A stretch of 64,000 bases of DNA from Rhynchopus euleeides (taxonomy: Eukaryota; Euglenozoa; Diplonemea; Diplonemida; Diplonemidae), in the NCBI GenBank assembly GCA_963210315.1, contig OY723251.1, forward strand, positions 1,922,001 through 1,986,000, in the 5' to 3' direction. A program made the translations under genes and the position numbers. Numbering within the stretch: position 1 is the first letter of the stretch; the number at the start of each line of letters is the position of its first letter. The notes under the pieces were generated by a model that saw only the letters and a program-made list of their open reading frames with translations, did no database searches and was not told where the DNA came from. This document shows, in pieces, positions 51,452 to 61,939 of this stretch.

Positions 51452-52312
51452 ATGGGCAACTGCTCTGCGGGTGAGGGGCCCCAGCAGAGGGGGGCCGGCC
51501 CGCAGGCAGGGCGGCAGCATCAGCAGCAGCAGCAGCAGGCTGCGCGCGGCAACAACGGCGACACGGCGCAGCCCCAGCGGCAGCAGCAGCAGCGCAACGA
51601 GACTGCCGAGGCGCAGTCACCCGAGCGGCGACCCCGGCGCACCCGGCGCAACAGCGGCGCAGGTGAAGCTGGCCCCCGTGATGCCCCACCAACACCACCA
51701 GCAGCAGCAGCCCCTGCGTCCCCCACCCCTGCCAGGCAGCAGGCTGCGCACGGCGTGCGTTGGATCTGTGTCGCCTCGCGCGCCGGAGCTGCTGTGAAGC
51801 TTTCCCCCAGCGATAGTGCCATGACCATCGCCGGAAGTGTCTCCGTCGGCAGCGCCCTCGCAGGCACCGGCGCATCGCAGGGGCACTGGCGTGAGGTTTA
51901 CATCGACGGGGGCAAGGGGTGGATCAAGACACAGGCCATGGGGGTGGTGTACTTCCGGCAGCACACCGACGACATGGAGGGCATGGTGGAAGGGCCTGTC
52001 GAGGCGATCCCTGCGCCGAACCTGTCGCAGACCATCAGCGACATCAGCGAAGCTGAAGACATCGTGCCGATGGAGCCGCCTACTGCGCCTGCAATGGACT
52101 CCATGCGGCGAGATGGGGGCCCCGGGTCCCCACAGGGTGGCAGTGGCAGTGGTGGTGGTGGTGGTGGTGGTGAGGACCCCGCGTCGCCTCAGGCGAATCT
52201 GATCCCGCAGCATCCCTTTGGCAGAGACACCATGCACCACCTCCGCAGGTCAAATGCGGAGCCGAACGCGCCGCCCGCGCCCCCAGAAGAGGTGTCGCGC
52301 GGTTCGATGTAG
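51452..52312 (+). CDS. Acylated (MGNC-start) poly-Gln protein with SH3-like segment
   Basis: 286 residues. MGNCSAGEG gives Gly2 for myristoylation and Cys4 for palmitoylation, so plasma-membrane or vesicle attachment is likely. Residues 20-95 are Gln-, Ala- and Arg-rich and disordered (QHQQQQQQA). A compact segment at about 100-170 (RWICVASRAGAAVKLSP, GHWREVYIDGGKGWIKTQ) resembles a bacterial-type SH3 fold, with the typical G-W-I near its end; this is tentative. An acidic part (SQTISDISEAEDIVPMEPP) and a Gly/Ser linker follow. No enzyme motif. Confidence 0.65.
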   Translation: MGNCSAGEGPQQRGAGPQAGRQHQQQQQQAARGNNGDTAQPQRQQQQRNETAEAQSPERRPRRTRRNSGAGEAGPRDAPPTPPAAAAPASPTPARQQAAHGVRWICVASRAGAAVKLSPSDSAMTIAGSVSVGSALAGTGASQGHWREVYIDGGKGWIKTQAMGVVYFRQHTDDMEGMVEGPVEAIPAPNLSQTISDISEAEDIVPMEPPTAPAMDSMRRDGGPGSPQGGSGSGGGGGGGEDPASPQANLIPQHPFGRDTMHHLRRSNAEPNAPPAPPEEVSRGSM

Positions 52313-54096
52313 GCTGTGTGGGGGTGGGGGTGGGGTGTTGCAGAGACATTTCTGGTGGCTCGCGCCACCGGTGGCGGGTAGTGGTTGGGCCTGCCGTTGG
52401 GGTGGGCGGTGAGGGGGAGACGTGGATATGTGGTGTGCGATGTATACTGCAGCGCAATGGTGGGGGGGTGGGGTGGGGGGGAGAGTGGAGGGAAGTCAAA
52501 TCCCTCCATCCCCCTTCCCGCCCTCCCCCGCAGAACGCTGCGCTGTGTGTCGGGAGGGGGGGGGGGGGTTGGGGGTTTTTCTGTCAAAAAAAATCCCACG
52601 CTTCCTGCTTTCCCTGTGGTTTTCCTTGTATTTTGTTCGGGGGCTTTGGGATGAAATGGCCCGTGGGGTCCTGTCGTAAAAAAATATGTGAACTGCAGTG
52701 ATATGGGTGCACAAAACCCGACAGGCACACAACGGGAAATCTACCACACTCCCCCCCCTCCCACACGGTGACTACAAAAAGGACCAACGTTGCGAGAAGG
52801 GTGCTGGGAGACTTGCTTTTTTCATTCACTCTCGACAATCAAAAAAAACCCCCCCCTCCCCCTCCCACAGCCTCTCTCACTGCCACGTGGAAACGAGGCA
52901 GGACCACACATGCCGCAGCATCCAACTGCCGCACACCTCACAGACAGACCGCTTTGGCCCATTTTGTTGCTCATGCATTGTCTTGGCTGTGCCCCATCGG
53001 GTTGCAGCGCCCCTTCGTGATGCCTTCGCTTCGTTTTTTTCCCTACGAAATGCAGTCAGGCGAGACTGATTGTCGCCTCACAAAAGAGGATACAGAGGAG
53101 ACAGACAACTGCCACCAGGTAGTGTAGGGGCACAATGCAGTGCGAACGGCCTCCGTAGGGCTCATGCTTTGACACCCGCGATGCACAACAGACATTGCCT
53201 GCCTGCCATGGAGCCCAAGAGATGGCATCTTTGTTGGTCAAGCCTTTACCCAGGGAGGCTTGGTGTGAGCGTGGGGTGTTGGCTGCTGCCAGCCTCTGTG
53301 TGGGTCATCCGGTGTGTCAAGAGGGCCGATCTCAGAGGCATGGCGTGGTAGTTCTGACAGGACCCCAAGGGAGTGCTGCTGTTGTCGCCGCCCCTCGGCC
53401 CCCCCCCACCCCACCCCTGCAGCTGCGGGAGGTCAGGAAAGGAAAATCCTCTTTCGCCTCTTTCTTCAACTCCGGAGGGGGTGGGGTTGCCGCTCAGTAT
53501 ACTATGGTAGAGTGCAGAAAAGTGAACCGCCTCACAAACAAGGGGAGGTCATCCTGCCACAGTTTAGTTTAACACAGAGCGAAGGCCCCACTCTACCCCT
53601 ACACCCCATCTGCGGCTGTGCTCTCTCTTGGTGTTGCCGCCTTGGCACCGCCTGGAGGAGACTAATCGCGATGAGTGCGATCGACATCCTGTATGTTCCT
53701 TGTGTAGTGTATTGCTCTGTTCGATGCCCGCTCCGCTAACCCCGCTGGACAACAAAAAAAACCCCCCCCCCGCCTCCAGCGAGAAAAAAAATGGTGTGCC
53801 TTCAGCGCATGGTTCCGCTGAAAAGAAGCCACGCAACACTCTCTCTCCCCCACCATCCCCCCACCCACTCCACCCCCTCGCCCCGCCCCGACATTCTTGA
53901 GTGTGAATCCGACACCCCCAACGGGAGGGTGTCGACAGGGTGTGTGTGCCGCATTCATCCCCACCCGCACCCGCCTTTCCGCCTCAGGTTCACATTGTTG
54001 CGCCCCCCGGACACACTGCCCGTTCCCCTCGCCACCCTGGGGTTGTCTCGGCCTCTGTGTATTCTTTGCGAGAGCTGAGACGCTGTGCTGTCCAAG
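52313..54096. other. Intergenic, no gene seen
   Basis: G-runs at about 52460-52570, C- and A-runs at 52840-52870 and 53755-53770. No domain seen in any frame. Confidence 0.4.
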
Positions 54097-55395
54097 ATGT
54101 GTCGCCTGACGCTGCTTCTCGTGGCCTCTGCCATGTCCCAGGCAACCGGGTTGCTATTCCACGACCGTGGCTCGTGCAAGAGAGACAGCCAGTGCGCCGA
54201 AGGGCACCACTGCGAGTTCCCGCATCCCGGCGAGTGTGACGACGGGGCCCCCCTTCTGGACAGGTTCCGCGACTGCACCGACCGCCCTCGGTGCTGCGGG
54301 GGGGGTCTGAAGTGCGTTTCGCTGCTGCGCGTCAGCCGCTGCCTCAACCCACACTTCTACAGGGGGGAGTGCGTCCGCACCCCGCCGCCCCCACAGCCGC
54401 AGCCCATCATCCGGAAGACCATCGACAACCGCAACGGGCTGCAGGTGAGCTACCTCGAGTGCGGGCACCCCCACAGGGGCCCCCTGGCCCTCTTCCTCCA
54501 CGGCTTCCCTGAGATCAGCGACAGCTGGCGCCCGCAGCTGGAGCACTTCGGGGCACGTGGCTTCTGGGCAGTCGCACCCGACCTCCGCGGGTACGGCGAG
54601 ACGACCGGGGGGGACGGCAGCGTCGACTCGCTGCAGGTCCTCAACCTGGTGAAGGACACGGTGGGGTTCATCCAGTCGCTTAACGCAACCTCCGTTGTGC
54701 TGGTGGGGCACGACGTGGGGGCGGTGCCCGCCTTCTTCACAGCGCAGTTCCGCCCGGACCTGGTGCGCGGGCTGGCCGTGATGTCGCTGCCGCTAGGCAT
54801 CCTCCCCCCCGTGATGGACCCGAGCCCCTTTGCGCAGGAGGATGCGTTCGAGGCGCTGCTGGCCTCCGTGGGCATGGCGTCCTACCAGAGCTACCTCCGC
54901 AGCGACGCCTGCCGGCAGGAGCTTGCATCAGACCCGGAGGAGTGGCTGCGCAAGATCTACTACGTGGGGTCGTCGCAGAGCGGGTTCCGTGTGGACCCCC
55001 CTTCGCTGCAGCTGTACCCCATTGCGTACCCCTCGTCGAAGACGCTCTTCTGCAACGTGCCTGACCCGATCCCGGAGATGCCGGGGTTCGGGAGCCTGAT
55101 CGAGAGGCAGGCGCAGTTCTTCAACGGGAGTGGGTCGGATGTCCCGCTGAACTACTACAACGTGAAGTACCTCGATGTGCAGCAGCTGTTCTCGGGGAGG
55201 GACCTGCAGGTGCCGTACTACTTCCTGGCGGGGGAGCATGAGTTTGTCAACGGGTACGACATGCTGGATTCTGTCCCCTCCTTCGTCGGGAAGGCGCTGG
55301 TGCCCAACTCCGGGCACTGGATGCAGCACGAAAACCCGCAGGCAACGAACGATCTCCTGGAGGTGTTCCTCACGCGGTTCCACAGGGAGAGCTGA
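54097..55395 (+). CDS. Secreted epoxide-hydrolase-like alpha/beta hydrolase with Cys-rich N-terminal domain
   Basis: 432 residues. Signal peptide MCRLTLLLVASAMSQATG. Residues about 22-100 hold about 12 Cys in a knot-like module (RGSCKRDSQCAEGHHC, RPRCCGGGLKCVS). The hydrolase follows: oxyanion motif LFLHGFPE, PDLRGYGET, nucleophile Asp206 in VGHDVGAV, and the catalytic His in NSGHWMQHENP. GHD-x-G and HGFPE mark the epoxide hydrolase / haloalkane dehalogenase group; Asp opens an epoxide through an ester intermediate. The acid member may be Glu in AGEHEF instead of the usual Asp. The substrate is unknown. Its location outside the cell or in the secretory path is unusual for this enzyme. The ATG at 54097 is the first in frame; upstream codons lack one. 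Confidence 0.85.
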   Translation: MCRLTLLLVASAMSQATGLLFHDRGSCKRDSQCAEGHHCEFPHPGECDDGAPLLDRFRDCTDRPRCCGGGLKCVSLLRVSRCLNPHFYRGECVRTPPPPQPQPIIRKTIDNRNGLQVSYLECGHPHRGPLALFLHGFPEISDSWRPQLEHFGARGFWAVAPDLRGYGETTGGDGSVDSLQVLNLVKDTVGFIQSLNATSVVLVGHDVGAVPAFFTAQFRPDLVRGLAVMSLPLGILPPVMDPSPFAQEDAFEALLASVGMASYQSYLRSDACRQELASDPEEWLRKIYYVGSSQSGFRVDPPSLQLYPIAYPSSKTLFCNVPDPIPEMPGFGSLIERQAQFFNGSGSDVPLNYYNVKYLDVQQLFSGRDLQVPYYFLAGEHEFVNGYDMLDSVPSFVGKALVPNSGHWMQHENPQATNDLLEVFLTRFHRES

Positions 55396-56117
55396 TCGTG
55401 CCTCCCGCATTGCAATGGTTTTCCCCTATGGTGACATGAACAAAACGCCGGGTATTGCGCTGGGTGGCGAAAGGGGCTAGGGAGCCTTCGCGACCCAAGC
55501 CTGAGGCCAATGATTCGGGCGAAGCTCGGCGACTATCAAATCATCATCGGGGGGGAATTGCACCCAAAAAAATGCGGGCACCGCGTGGAAGGCTCTCTAA
55601 ATATACCTCCCCACCAAATCACATTGCATCGTTGCTGTATCAGTGGGTGGGGGAGGGGGTGGGGTGGGGGCGGCGACGCGCAATCAGTGCCACTGCAGCG
55701 CCTTTCCCACGGATTTTCCGCATTGTTGACAAACCCACACACACAGACACACGGGTTCAATGCGGGTATTCCGGCTTCTTCATCACACAAGGGCGCGCTT
55801 CATCAGTTGTGCGTTGTGCCCGCTTGCCTTCCATCCAACCCATTCACCCACCCATGCACCCACCCCTTCCCTTCTCCCCTCGTTGTTTGGGGCCCTCAGG
55901 TTCCTCTCCCCTTTCCACACCCGGGGGCCTTCCGGGTATTCGCTCTGAGACAAGCCGTGCAAAGCATGGAATGCAGGGTTGGCACTTCGTGTATCGAGCT
56001 TGTCTTAAACCCTGGCGGGGCCTGTTATCCTGTACCCCTGTTTTCTATTTCTCTTTTTATAGTTACAGAGGGCGGCGGGGCGTGGCGAAGCCGTGGTGTA
56101 ACGAGGAGGGGGAAAGC
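55396..56117. other. Intergenic, no gene seen
   Basis: 3' flank of the hydrolase gene, followed by CACCCACCC-rich DNA. No domain. Confidence 0.4.
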
Positions 56118-58599
56118 CAATCGTATGACTGAAGCTTTTTTTGCCGTAGGATTGAATAGCACCTTTCATGATGCCACTTCACTGGGCCTCAACACAGCCT
56201 TGAGACAAAATCAAGTGTGCGCGACAAATACTACGAGAAACACTTGGCCTCTATGCTGTGAGTGTTGCATTGGACGCTTCCACCTGTTGAACGGGCTCCA
56301 CCTCTTGCACTTTGAACCCCCCCCCCCCATATTTTTTTTTTGATTTGACAACTCCGGTTTGGTGTACCTCGATGAGCTTACCTTACCTTGTCGTCGGACA
56401 CAACATATCATCGTTGTCCCAAACCCCGTAACCCACGTGAAGTGGATCATCTGAAGTGCAGAATGAGGTGGAGCAGGTGGAGCACGAAACATAAGTAAAC
56501 CATAGCAAGAGAGGCCAGCAGCAGTCCCGAGTCCATCGCGTTCCTCGTAGCATTTCCCGTACCACACAGGTGTGTTATGTGCAAAATACTACGAGAAACA
56601 CTTGGCCTCTATGCTGTGAGTGTTGCATTGGACGCTTCCACCCAGGACCCTTAGGACCCAAGGACTTAGGGACGCCGCGCGAACGGTCTACTATTGAAGT
56701 GATCAGGCTCCGTCGCCCATCGTATGCATCCCTCCGATGGTAATGTACCGCTTTCTACGTTGTCACGAGCACCTTGTACGGAAAACGATCGAACCTCACT
56801 CGCTGAGGGGATCCGCCTGCCTCGGCCGTGTGCCGCCGTCGTGTGGTCAGCCTCGTGATTCTTGGTGTGCCCTATCGACAACATGCCTGTCTCTCCAGTT
56901 GCCGCACCCGGCGAGAGAGTTGATGCGTCTCAACCCGGCGAAACTAAGGGGGCAAAGGTTGCACACAGCCCCGCCTGTGCTGCAACCACCCGCTCTTGGC
57001 TGACCCCCGACGTCTGGTGCGTTTCCCACTCCGGGTATTTGAATCCTCACCCTGTACCTCTTCGGGATCCTCCATCCCCTGGGGAACCCTTCCCCTCGAG
57101 GCTTCTTCACGTCTCCGACATATTGGTGTGTTCCCACATGACCCTTCTTCCTGACATCCTCGATGTCGTTTTGCACCCCGGGCGATGCACTGAGACGGCC
57201 GTATCCAGGTAGTCAGTGGCCATGCCCAGCCCCTCAGCGTGACAGTCCTCTGGTGCGCTCCCAGCACCACCACCGCGACGCTCGTGCATATTCAGCCACC
57301 ATGACCCGGCAGCTCTCGCCTGGGGACAGGGCTCAGCGGATCGAGAAATCACAGTCTGAAACTCGCCTCCCAGCTCCTCCGCAGCAGTCTACTGTCCGGC
57401 CGTCTTAAACTCTCGCCCTTCGGGAGCCCGGCCAACACCCGGTGCTTTCCGGCGTGATCTCGATCGCTCTGTGGCTCTCTGTGTCCTCTCCGGTCTTCGC
57501 TGGCTGCGAGCGAGTTGCGGGGTGAAGCCCAACGCGCCTCTTCATGGCGCACTGGAGACGCTGCATGGAGTGCCCAGGGGTAGGTGTGAGAGGTGCCGGC
57601 CCTTCTGGGTGAAAGAGGGCGATCGCGCGCACTGTCGTCTCCTGAACTCCGCTCGAGCGGTGGACAACACGTTCCTGCGGCCCCCTTCCCACTGGGCTGA
57701 TCCCCACTGTACCTGCCCCATCGCCCGCCTCGTAGACAGCGCATCAAACGGAGGCCCTGTGGCCCCACGTGGCGTCGATTCAGTGGTAACGCCCGGACTC
57801 AGTGTGGAGGGCGTATTTCCCGGTGCGTGAGGAAATTCGAGGCCCTGGAGGTGTGGGCATGCCAGAAGGATTCTCGGAGTCGCCCTCTTAATGAGAGAGG
57901 TGAGTCCCCGCGGACCGGAGCTTGTCGCACGCTGCAGTCGCTGTTCGGGCTTGTCGAGTAGGCTGCTGGGTACTCGGGAAGACTGGCCGACTGCCCCCCA
58001 ACCTTGTGGAATGATCTCGGCCCGCTGCCATGGCTGCGGTTTCGGTGGACCCCCTCAGCGGCGGCACCGCTGACACAGGCGATGCGGACGCGTCTCTCAG
58101 TCGCTGCTTCTTTTGCTCCCCGAGCAGTGCAGCTTGGGAGAGCGTCTCGGCTGTGTTGGATACCTGATCTCTGTGTATGTCCCACGGCACCTCGCAGGTG
58201 TCCAGTCAGCAGCTCCCCTTCCCTGCATGGAACTGTGAGGTCGTACGTCTCAACACCGGGCCACAGACGCCCGGAACTCCCCCTGACCCCTGTGAATAAT
58301 GCAGGCTTGAATGTGTGTCCCCCGGCAGGGAGACTATGCTTCGACGGAGTATGCCCCGCTTGGGGCGTGTGCGGGCATCCGCTTGACGCCGGGGTGCGCG
58401 TAGTCGGCATTCGCGCAGATAAGCTGGGCACGACAGACGTGCCGGCTTCTCGGGGGCGTGTCCGGGGGCGTTGCATTGGTACACGAAAACTGTCGCCCTC
58501 GGAAAGCTCACGTCGCGTCACCGTGCTCGAGCTGGATCTGGCAGGCTGTGTGTGACAGGCCACCCTTCCGCCTTCAGGTGCCGTCGCTCGGGCAAAAAA

Positions 58600-58890
58600 G
58601 GTGTATTTCTCAATCAAGAGAGTATGCCCCTCACGATTGTGGCACGATTGTGTCTCCCCGGGTCAGGCTCGGTATTCCAGTCGAAAGCGTAAATGCCCCT
58701 CGGCACTGTGCTGGGCGGGGTTGTGTCTCGGTCAGGAGAGGAGGTGCCCCTCAGGCAAAATCCTGCGTCTCGCGGTCGGGAGTGAGTGCCCCTCGGCAGG
58801 AATGTGTCTCGGCCAGGTGTCCCTCAGGCAGGGAATGTAATGTCTCGGCCCGGTGTCCCTCGGGCATGAATGTGCGTCTTGGCCAGGTGC
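58600..58890. repeat. Degenerate edge of the CCCCTCGGGCA repeat region
   Basis: Irregularly spaced TGCCCCTC-GGCA motifs with TGTCTCGG-CAGG between them, grading into the regular 50-bp satellite. Confidence 0.65.
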
Positions 58891-59490
58891 CCCTCAGGCA
58901 GGGTGCCCCGTAGGCGGAAGTGTATGTCGCGGCCAGATGCCCCTCAGGCAGGGTGCCCCGTAGGCGGAAATGTATGTCTTGACCAGGTGCCCCTCGGGCA
59001 GGGTGCCTCGTAGGCGGAAGTGTATGTCTTGGCCAGGTGCCCCTCGGGCAGGGTGCCTCGTAGGCGGAAGTGTATGTCTTGGCCAGGTGCCCCTCGGGCA
59101 GGGTGTCTCGTAGGCGGAAGTGTCTGTCTTGGCCAGGTGCCCCTCGGGCAGGGTGCCTCGTAGGCGGAAGTGTCTGTCTTGGCCAGGTGCCCCTCGGGCA
59201 GGGTGCCTCGTAGGCGGAAGTGTATGTCTTGGCCAGGTGCCCCTCGGGCAGGGTGCCTCGTAGGCGGAAGTGTATGTCTTGGCCAGGTGCCCCTCGGGCA
59301 GGGTGCCTCGTAGGCAGAGGTGTCTGTCTTGGCCAGGTGCCCCTCGGGCAGGGTGCCCCGTAGGCGGAAGTGTGTGTCTTGACCAGGTGCCCCTCGGGCA
59401 GGGTGCCTCGTAGGCGGAAATGTATGTCTTGGCCAGGTGCTCCTCAGGCAGGGTGCCCCGCAAGCGTAAGCTGTAGGTATGTCGTGGCCA
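58891..59490. repeat. 50-bp satellite, about 12 copies
   Basis: A unit of 50 bp (CCCTCGGGCAGGGTGCCTCG then TAGGCGGAAGTGTATGTCTT then GGCCAGGTGC) repeats at 58891, 58941 and so on to 59441 with few changes. The minus-strand frame stays open across the array, but 50 is not a multiple of three, so successive units are read in different frames and a protein is unlikely. Confidence 0.92.
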
Positions 59491-60069
59491 GGTGCCCCTC
59501 AGGCAGGTAATGTCTCGGCGAGATGCCCCTCGGGCAGGAAAAATGCGTCTCGGCTAGGTGCCCCTCAGGCAGAAGTGGGTGTCTCGGTCCGATGCTCCTC
59601 GGCAAGATCGTGTCTCGGTCAGGAAAGTAGGAGTTGGATATCACTGACGTCACTTTGCTGCATCAGTATCGACCCATTTATCAGCACCCGACTGTTGCTC
59701 TTGGTCCCGCCTTTGTCAGCGCCTCTGTGACGGAACCTCCAGCTGAAGTATGCGTTTGGAAACCTTGAGCGCGATCAAGCGTGAAGCAGGTTTTCGGCGA
59801 GGCGCGGTGATAGTCTCGATGGCTGATGGGAATGTCCTCAATCCGCTGCGGCCACGGGCGCAGCGCTGTCCCGCTGTCACGTTCATAAGCGGCGGAGGAC
59901 CACCTTGAACACCACGGCGTCATCATCCCCATCTTTTTGCGCCTCTCCTTCGTGCTGATCCCCCCGTGCACCTCGCCGTCATTTATTAGAACCAGTGCGT
60001 GGGGGTGTTGTTGTCCTCAACCGCGGCTTCGGCCCTCTTGAGACCTGACACGAGCATGGTGTGAGGGTC

Positions 60070-60540
60070 GTCTTCTCGGTCGGGATTTGGTGCCCCTCGG
60101 GCAAGATTGTGTATCTCTCGGTCGGGAGAGCGGGTGCCCCTCGGGCAAAATTTTTGTCTCGGTCAGGAGAACAGGTGCCCCTCGGGCGAGATGCTGCGTC
60201 TCTCGGTCGGGAGAGTGGGTGCCCCTCGGGCAGAATATTGTCTCGGTCAGGAGAACAGGTGCCCCTCGGGCAAAACTGCGTGTCTCTCGGTCGGGAGAGT
60301 GAGTGCCCCTCGGGCAGAATATTGTCTCGGTCAGGAAACCAGGTGCCCCTCGGGCAAGACTGCGTGTCTCTCGGTCAGGAGAGTGGGTGCCCCTCGGGCA
60401 GGGTAGAATGCTGCGTCTCTCGGACGGTCAGATCGTGTGTCCCTCAGTCAGGAGAGGAGGTCTCGGTCGCTAAAAACGCGCCCCCTCGGGCAGAGTGGTT
60501 GTGTCATCGCTGTTGTGTCACACCAATTGCCTCTCGGGCG
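60070..60540. repeat. Second CCCCTCGGGCA array with longer irregular unit
   Basis: Alternating TGTCTCTCGGTCGGGAGAG and GTGCCCCTCGGGCA with two sub-types (CAGAATATTGTCTCGGTCAG and CAAGACTGCGTG). The core matches the 50-bp satellite, so the two arrays share an origin. Confidence 0.8.
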
Positions 60541-60877
60541 GTGTGTCTTTTTTGATTTGACAACTCCGGTTTGGTGTACCTCGATGAGCTTACCTTACCT
60601 TGTCGTCGGACACAACATATCATCGTTGTCCCAAACCCCGTAACCCACGTGAAGTGGATCATCTGAAGTGCAGAATGAGGTGGAGCAGGTGGAGCACGAA
60701 ACATAAGTAAACCATAGCAAGAGAGGCCAGCAGCAGTCCCGAGTCCATCGCGTTCCTCGTAGCATTTCCCGTACCACACAGGTGTGTTATGTGCAAAAAA
60801 GAACACATTAGTCCGGATCTGTTCTCACACAGTTTGCTGGGCGGGGTTGTCTATCACAAAGCGAAAGGAGTGCGGTT

Positions 60878-61939
60878 ATGGTCTTGCCTGGTTTTGATTT
60901 AGAGCCGTGACACTGCCATTCCCCGCTGGGTTTAGCACCGCTTCGTTGCGGTTGTTGCACCGGCGCAAGGCGGGGCCAATGTTGTGTTGCGCATGCAATT
61001 TACACACTTGTTATGCCATTGTTCTGTTGTGACCGGGAAGGGGCCGGGCCCAGTTGTGTGCCATGCGCCTCTCTTCATTTCTTCTTTCTTCTTCTTCTTA
61101 ATACTCTTGACTTTGCTTCCTGCAGTTTCTGTGCGTGCCACGCCCAACAACGGTGCCATGCTACTAGCATGCCCAAACCAGAACATTCCATACCGTTTCG
61201 AGGCGTCTAAAACTACCTCCTGAGGGGTTAATGGCCCCACACCTTGAGGTTCACCACTGCTCCAGTGTTCTCCCGCCAATAATTCCTGAATATTCCTGGA
61301 AAGTTTCCGACATTTTGACATCCCTGTTTCTGTCGGGGAGTCGCACCGTTCCCTTCACTTCTCCACTACGAAGAGAGGTTTCACCCGTGTGTCTTGTTGC
61401 GAGCATTACACGTCACCGACCCAGAGCGGCTGAACCCCCGAGAAGGGGCCCCCGCTCTGAAGGCCGGATTTCACACACGCTTTGAACCCAGCCAGTCAAC
61501 TCCAGTCAACGGGGGGATCATTGGGTGTGAAAACTGCTTTTCACGACGTGATTTATCTTCTTGGCTTCTCTCTCCTTTTGCATCTCACGTTTTTGGCAGT
61601 GCCGTGGCTGCGCTGTGTATAATGGTTATTAAAAGTTCCGTCAAATCAACCGGTTTGCCATCGCAGGCGCAACTGACTCTGCACACATTGCACTGTTTGA
61701 TGCGGCGCCTATAACAGCACCCTTCCAGGTCGTGACATCTCAGGTCTGGACAGTTGGATACTTCACACACAGGCGTGCCCTATTCCGCCCCGGTGTGCCA
61801 TTCAGCCGCTGGGCTTGCGATCTGCCCCATATCCTATGGGCTTCTGTTTTTGAGGCCTCCCCACGAGGCATGACATCATGGACAGGTCTGTGATTTTGCT
61901 GCGATTTCCTAATTTACAAAGCGCCGCGAAGTACCGAAG
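60878..61939. other. Intergenic, no gene seen
   Basis: Mixed DNA with a TTCTTCTTCTT stretch at about 61079-61100. No domain. Confidence 0.4.

Larger units (their letters stand above)
56226..60798. mobile_element. 4.6-kb insertion of tandem a-b units, with internal satellite
   Basis: A 59-bp sequence 'a' (56226-56284, 56584-56642; AAATACTACGAGAAACACTT start) and a 245-bp sequence 'b' (56342-56586, 60554-60798; GATTTGACAACTCCGG start) are each present twice, nearly identical. The order is a1, 57-bp spacer, b1, a2, 3.9 kb, b2. This reads as a short deleted unit (a-b, 358 bp) joined head-to-tail to a long unit (a-b, 4.2 kb). No terminal inverted repeats and no recognisable protein. Type unknown. 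Confidence 0.6.
56118..60877. repeat. Family X repeat, copy X4, split by a 4.6-kb insertion
   Basis: The left half (56118-56225; AATCGTATGACTGAAGC to AAGTGTGCGCGACAA) and right half (60799-60877; ACATTAGTCCGGATCTG to GCGAAAGGAGTGCGG) belong to one family X copy. Everything between (56226-60798) is inserted DNA. Confidence 0.7.

Noticed and set aside
57400-58600. Open frames on both strands inside the 4.6-kb insertion as element proteins
   Set aside because: No recognisable motif in either strand; composition alone does not support coding.
58894-59463. Open minus-strand frame of 189 codons with repeating peptide
   Set aside because: It is a by-product of the 50-bp satellite lacking stops; the unit is not a multiple of three, so units are read in rotating frames.
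58891-59490. Regular 50-bp repeats as a possible CRISPR array
   Set aside because: The repeats are contiguous with no variable spacers, and the genome is eukaryotic.
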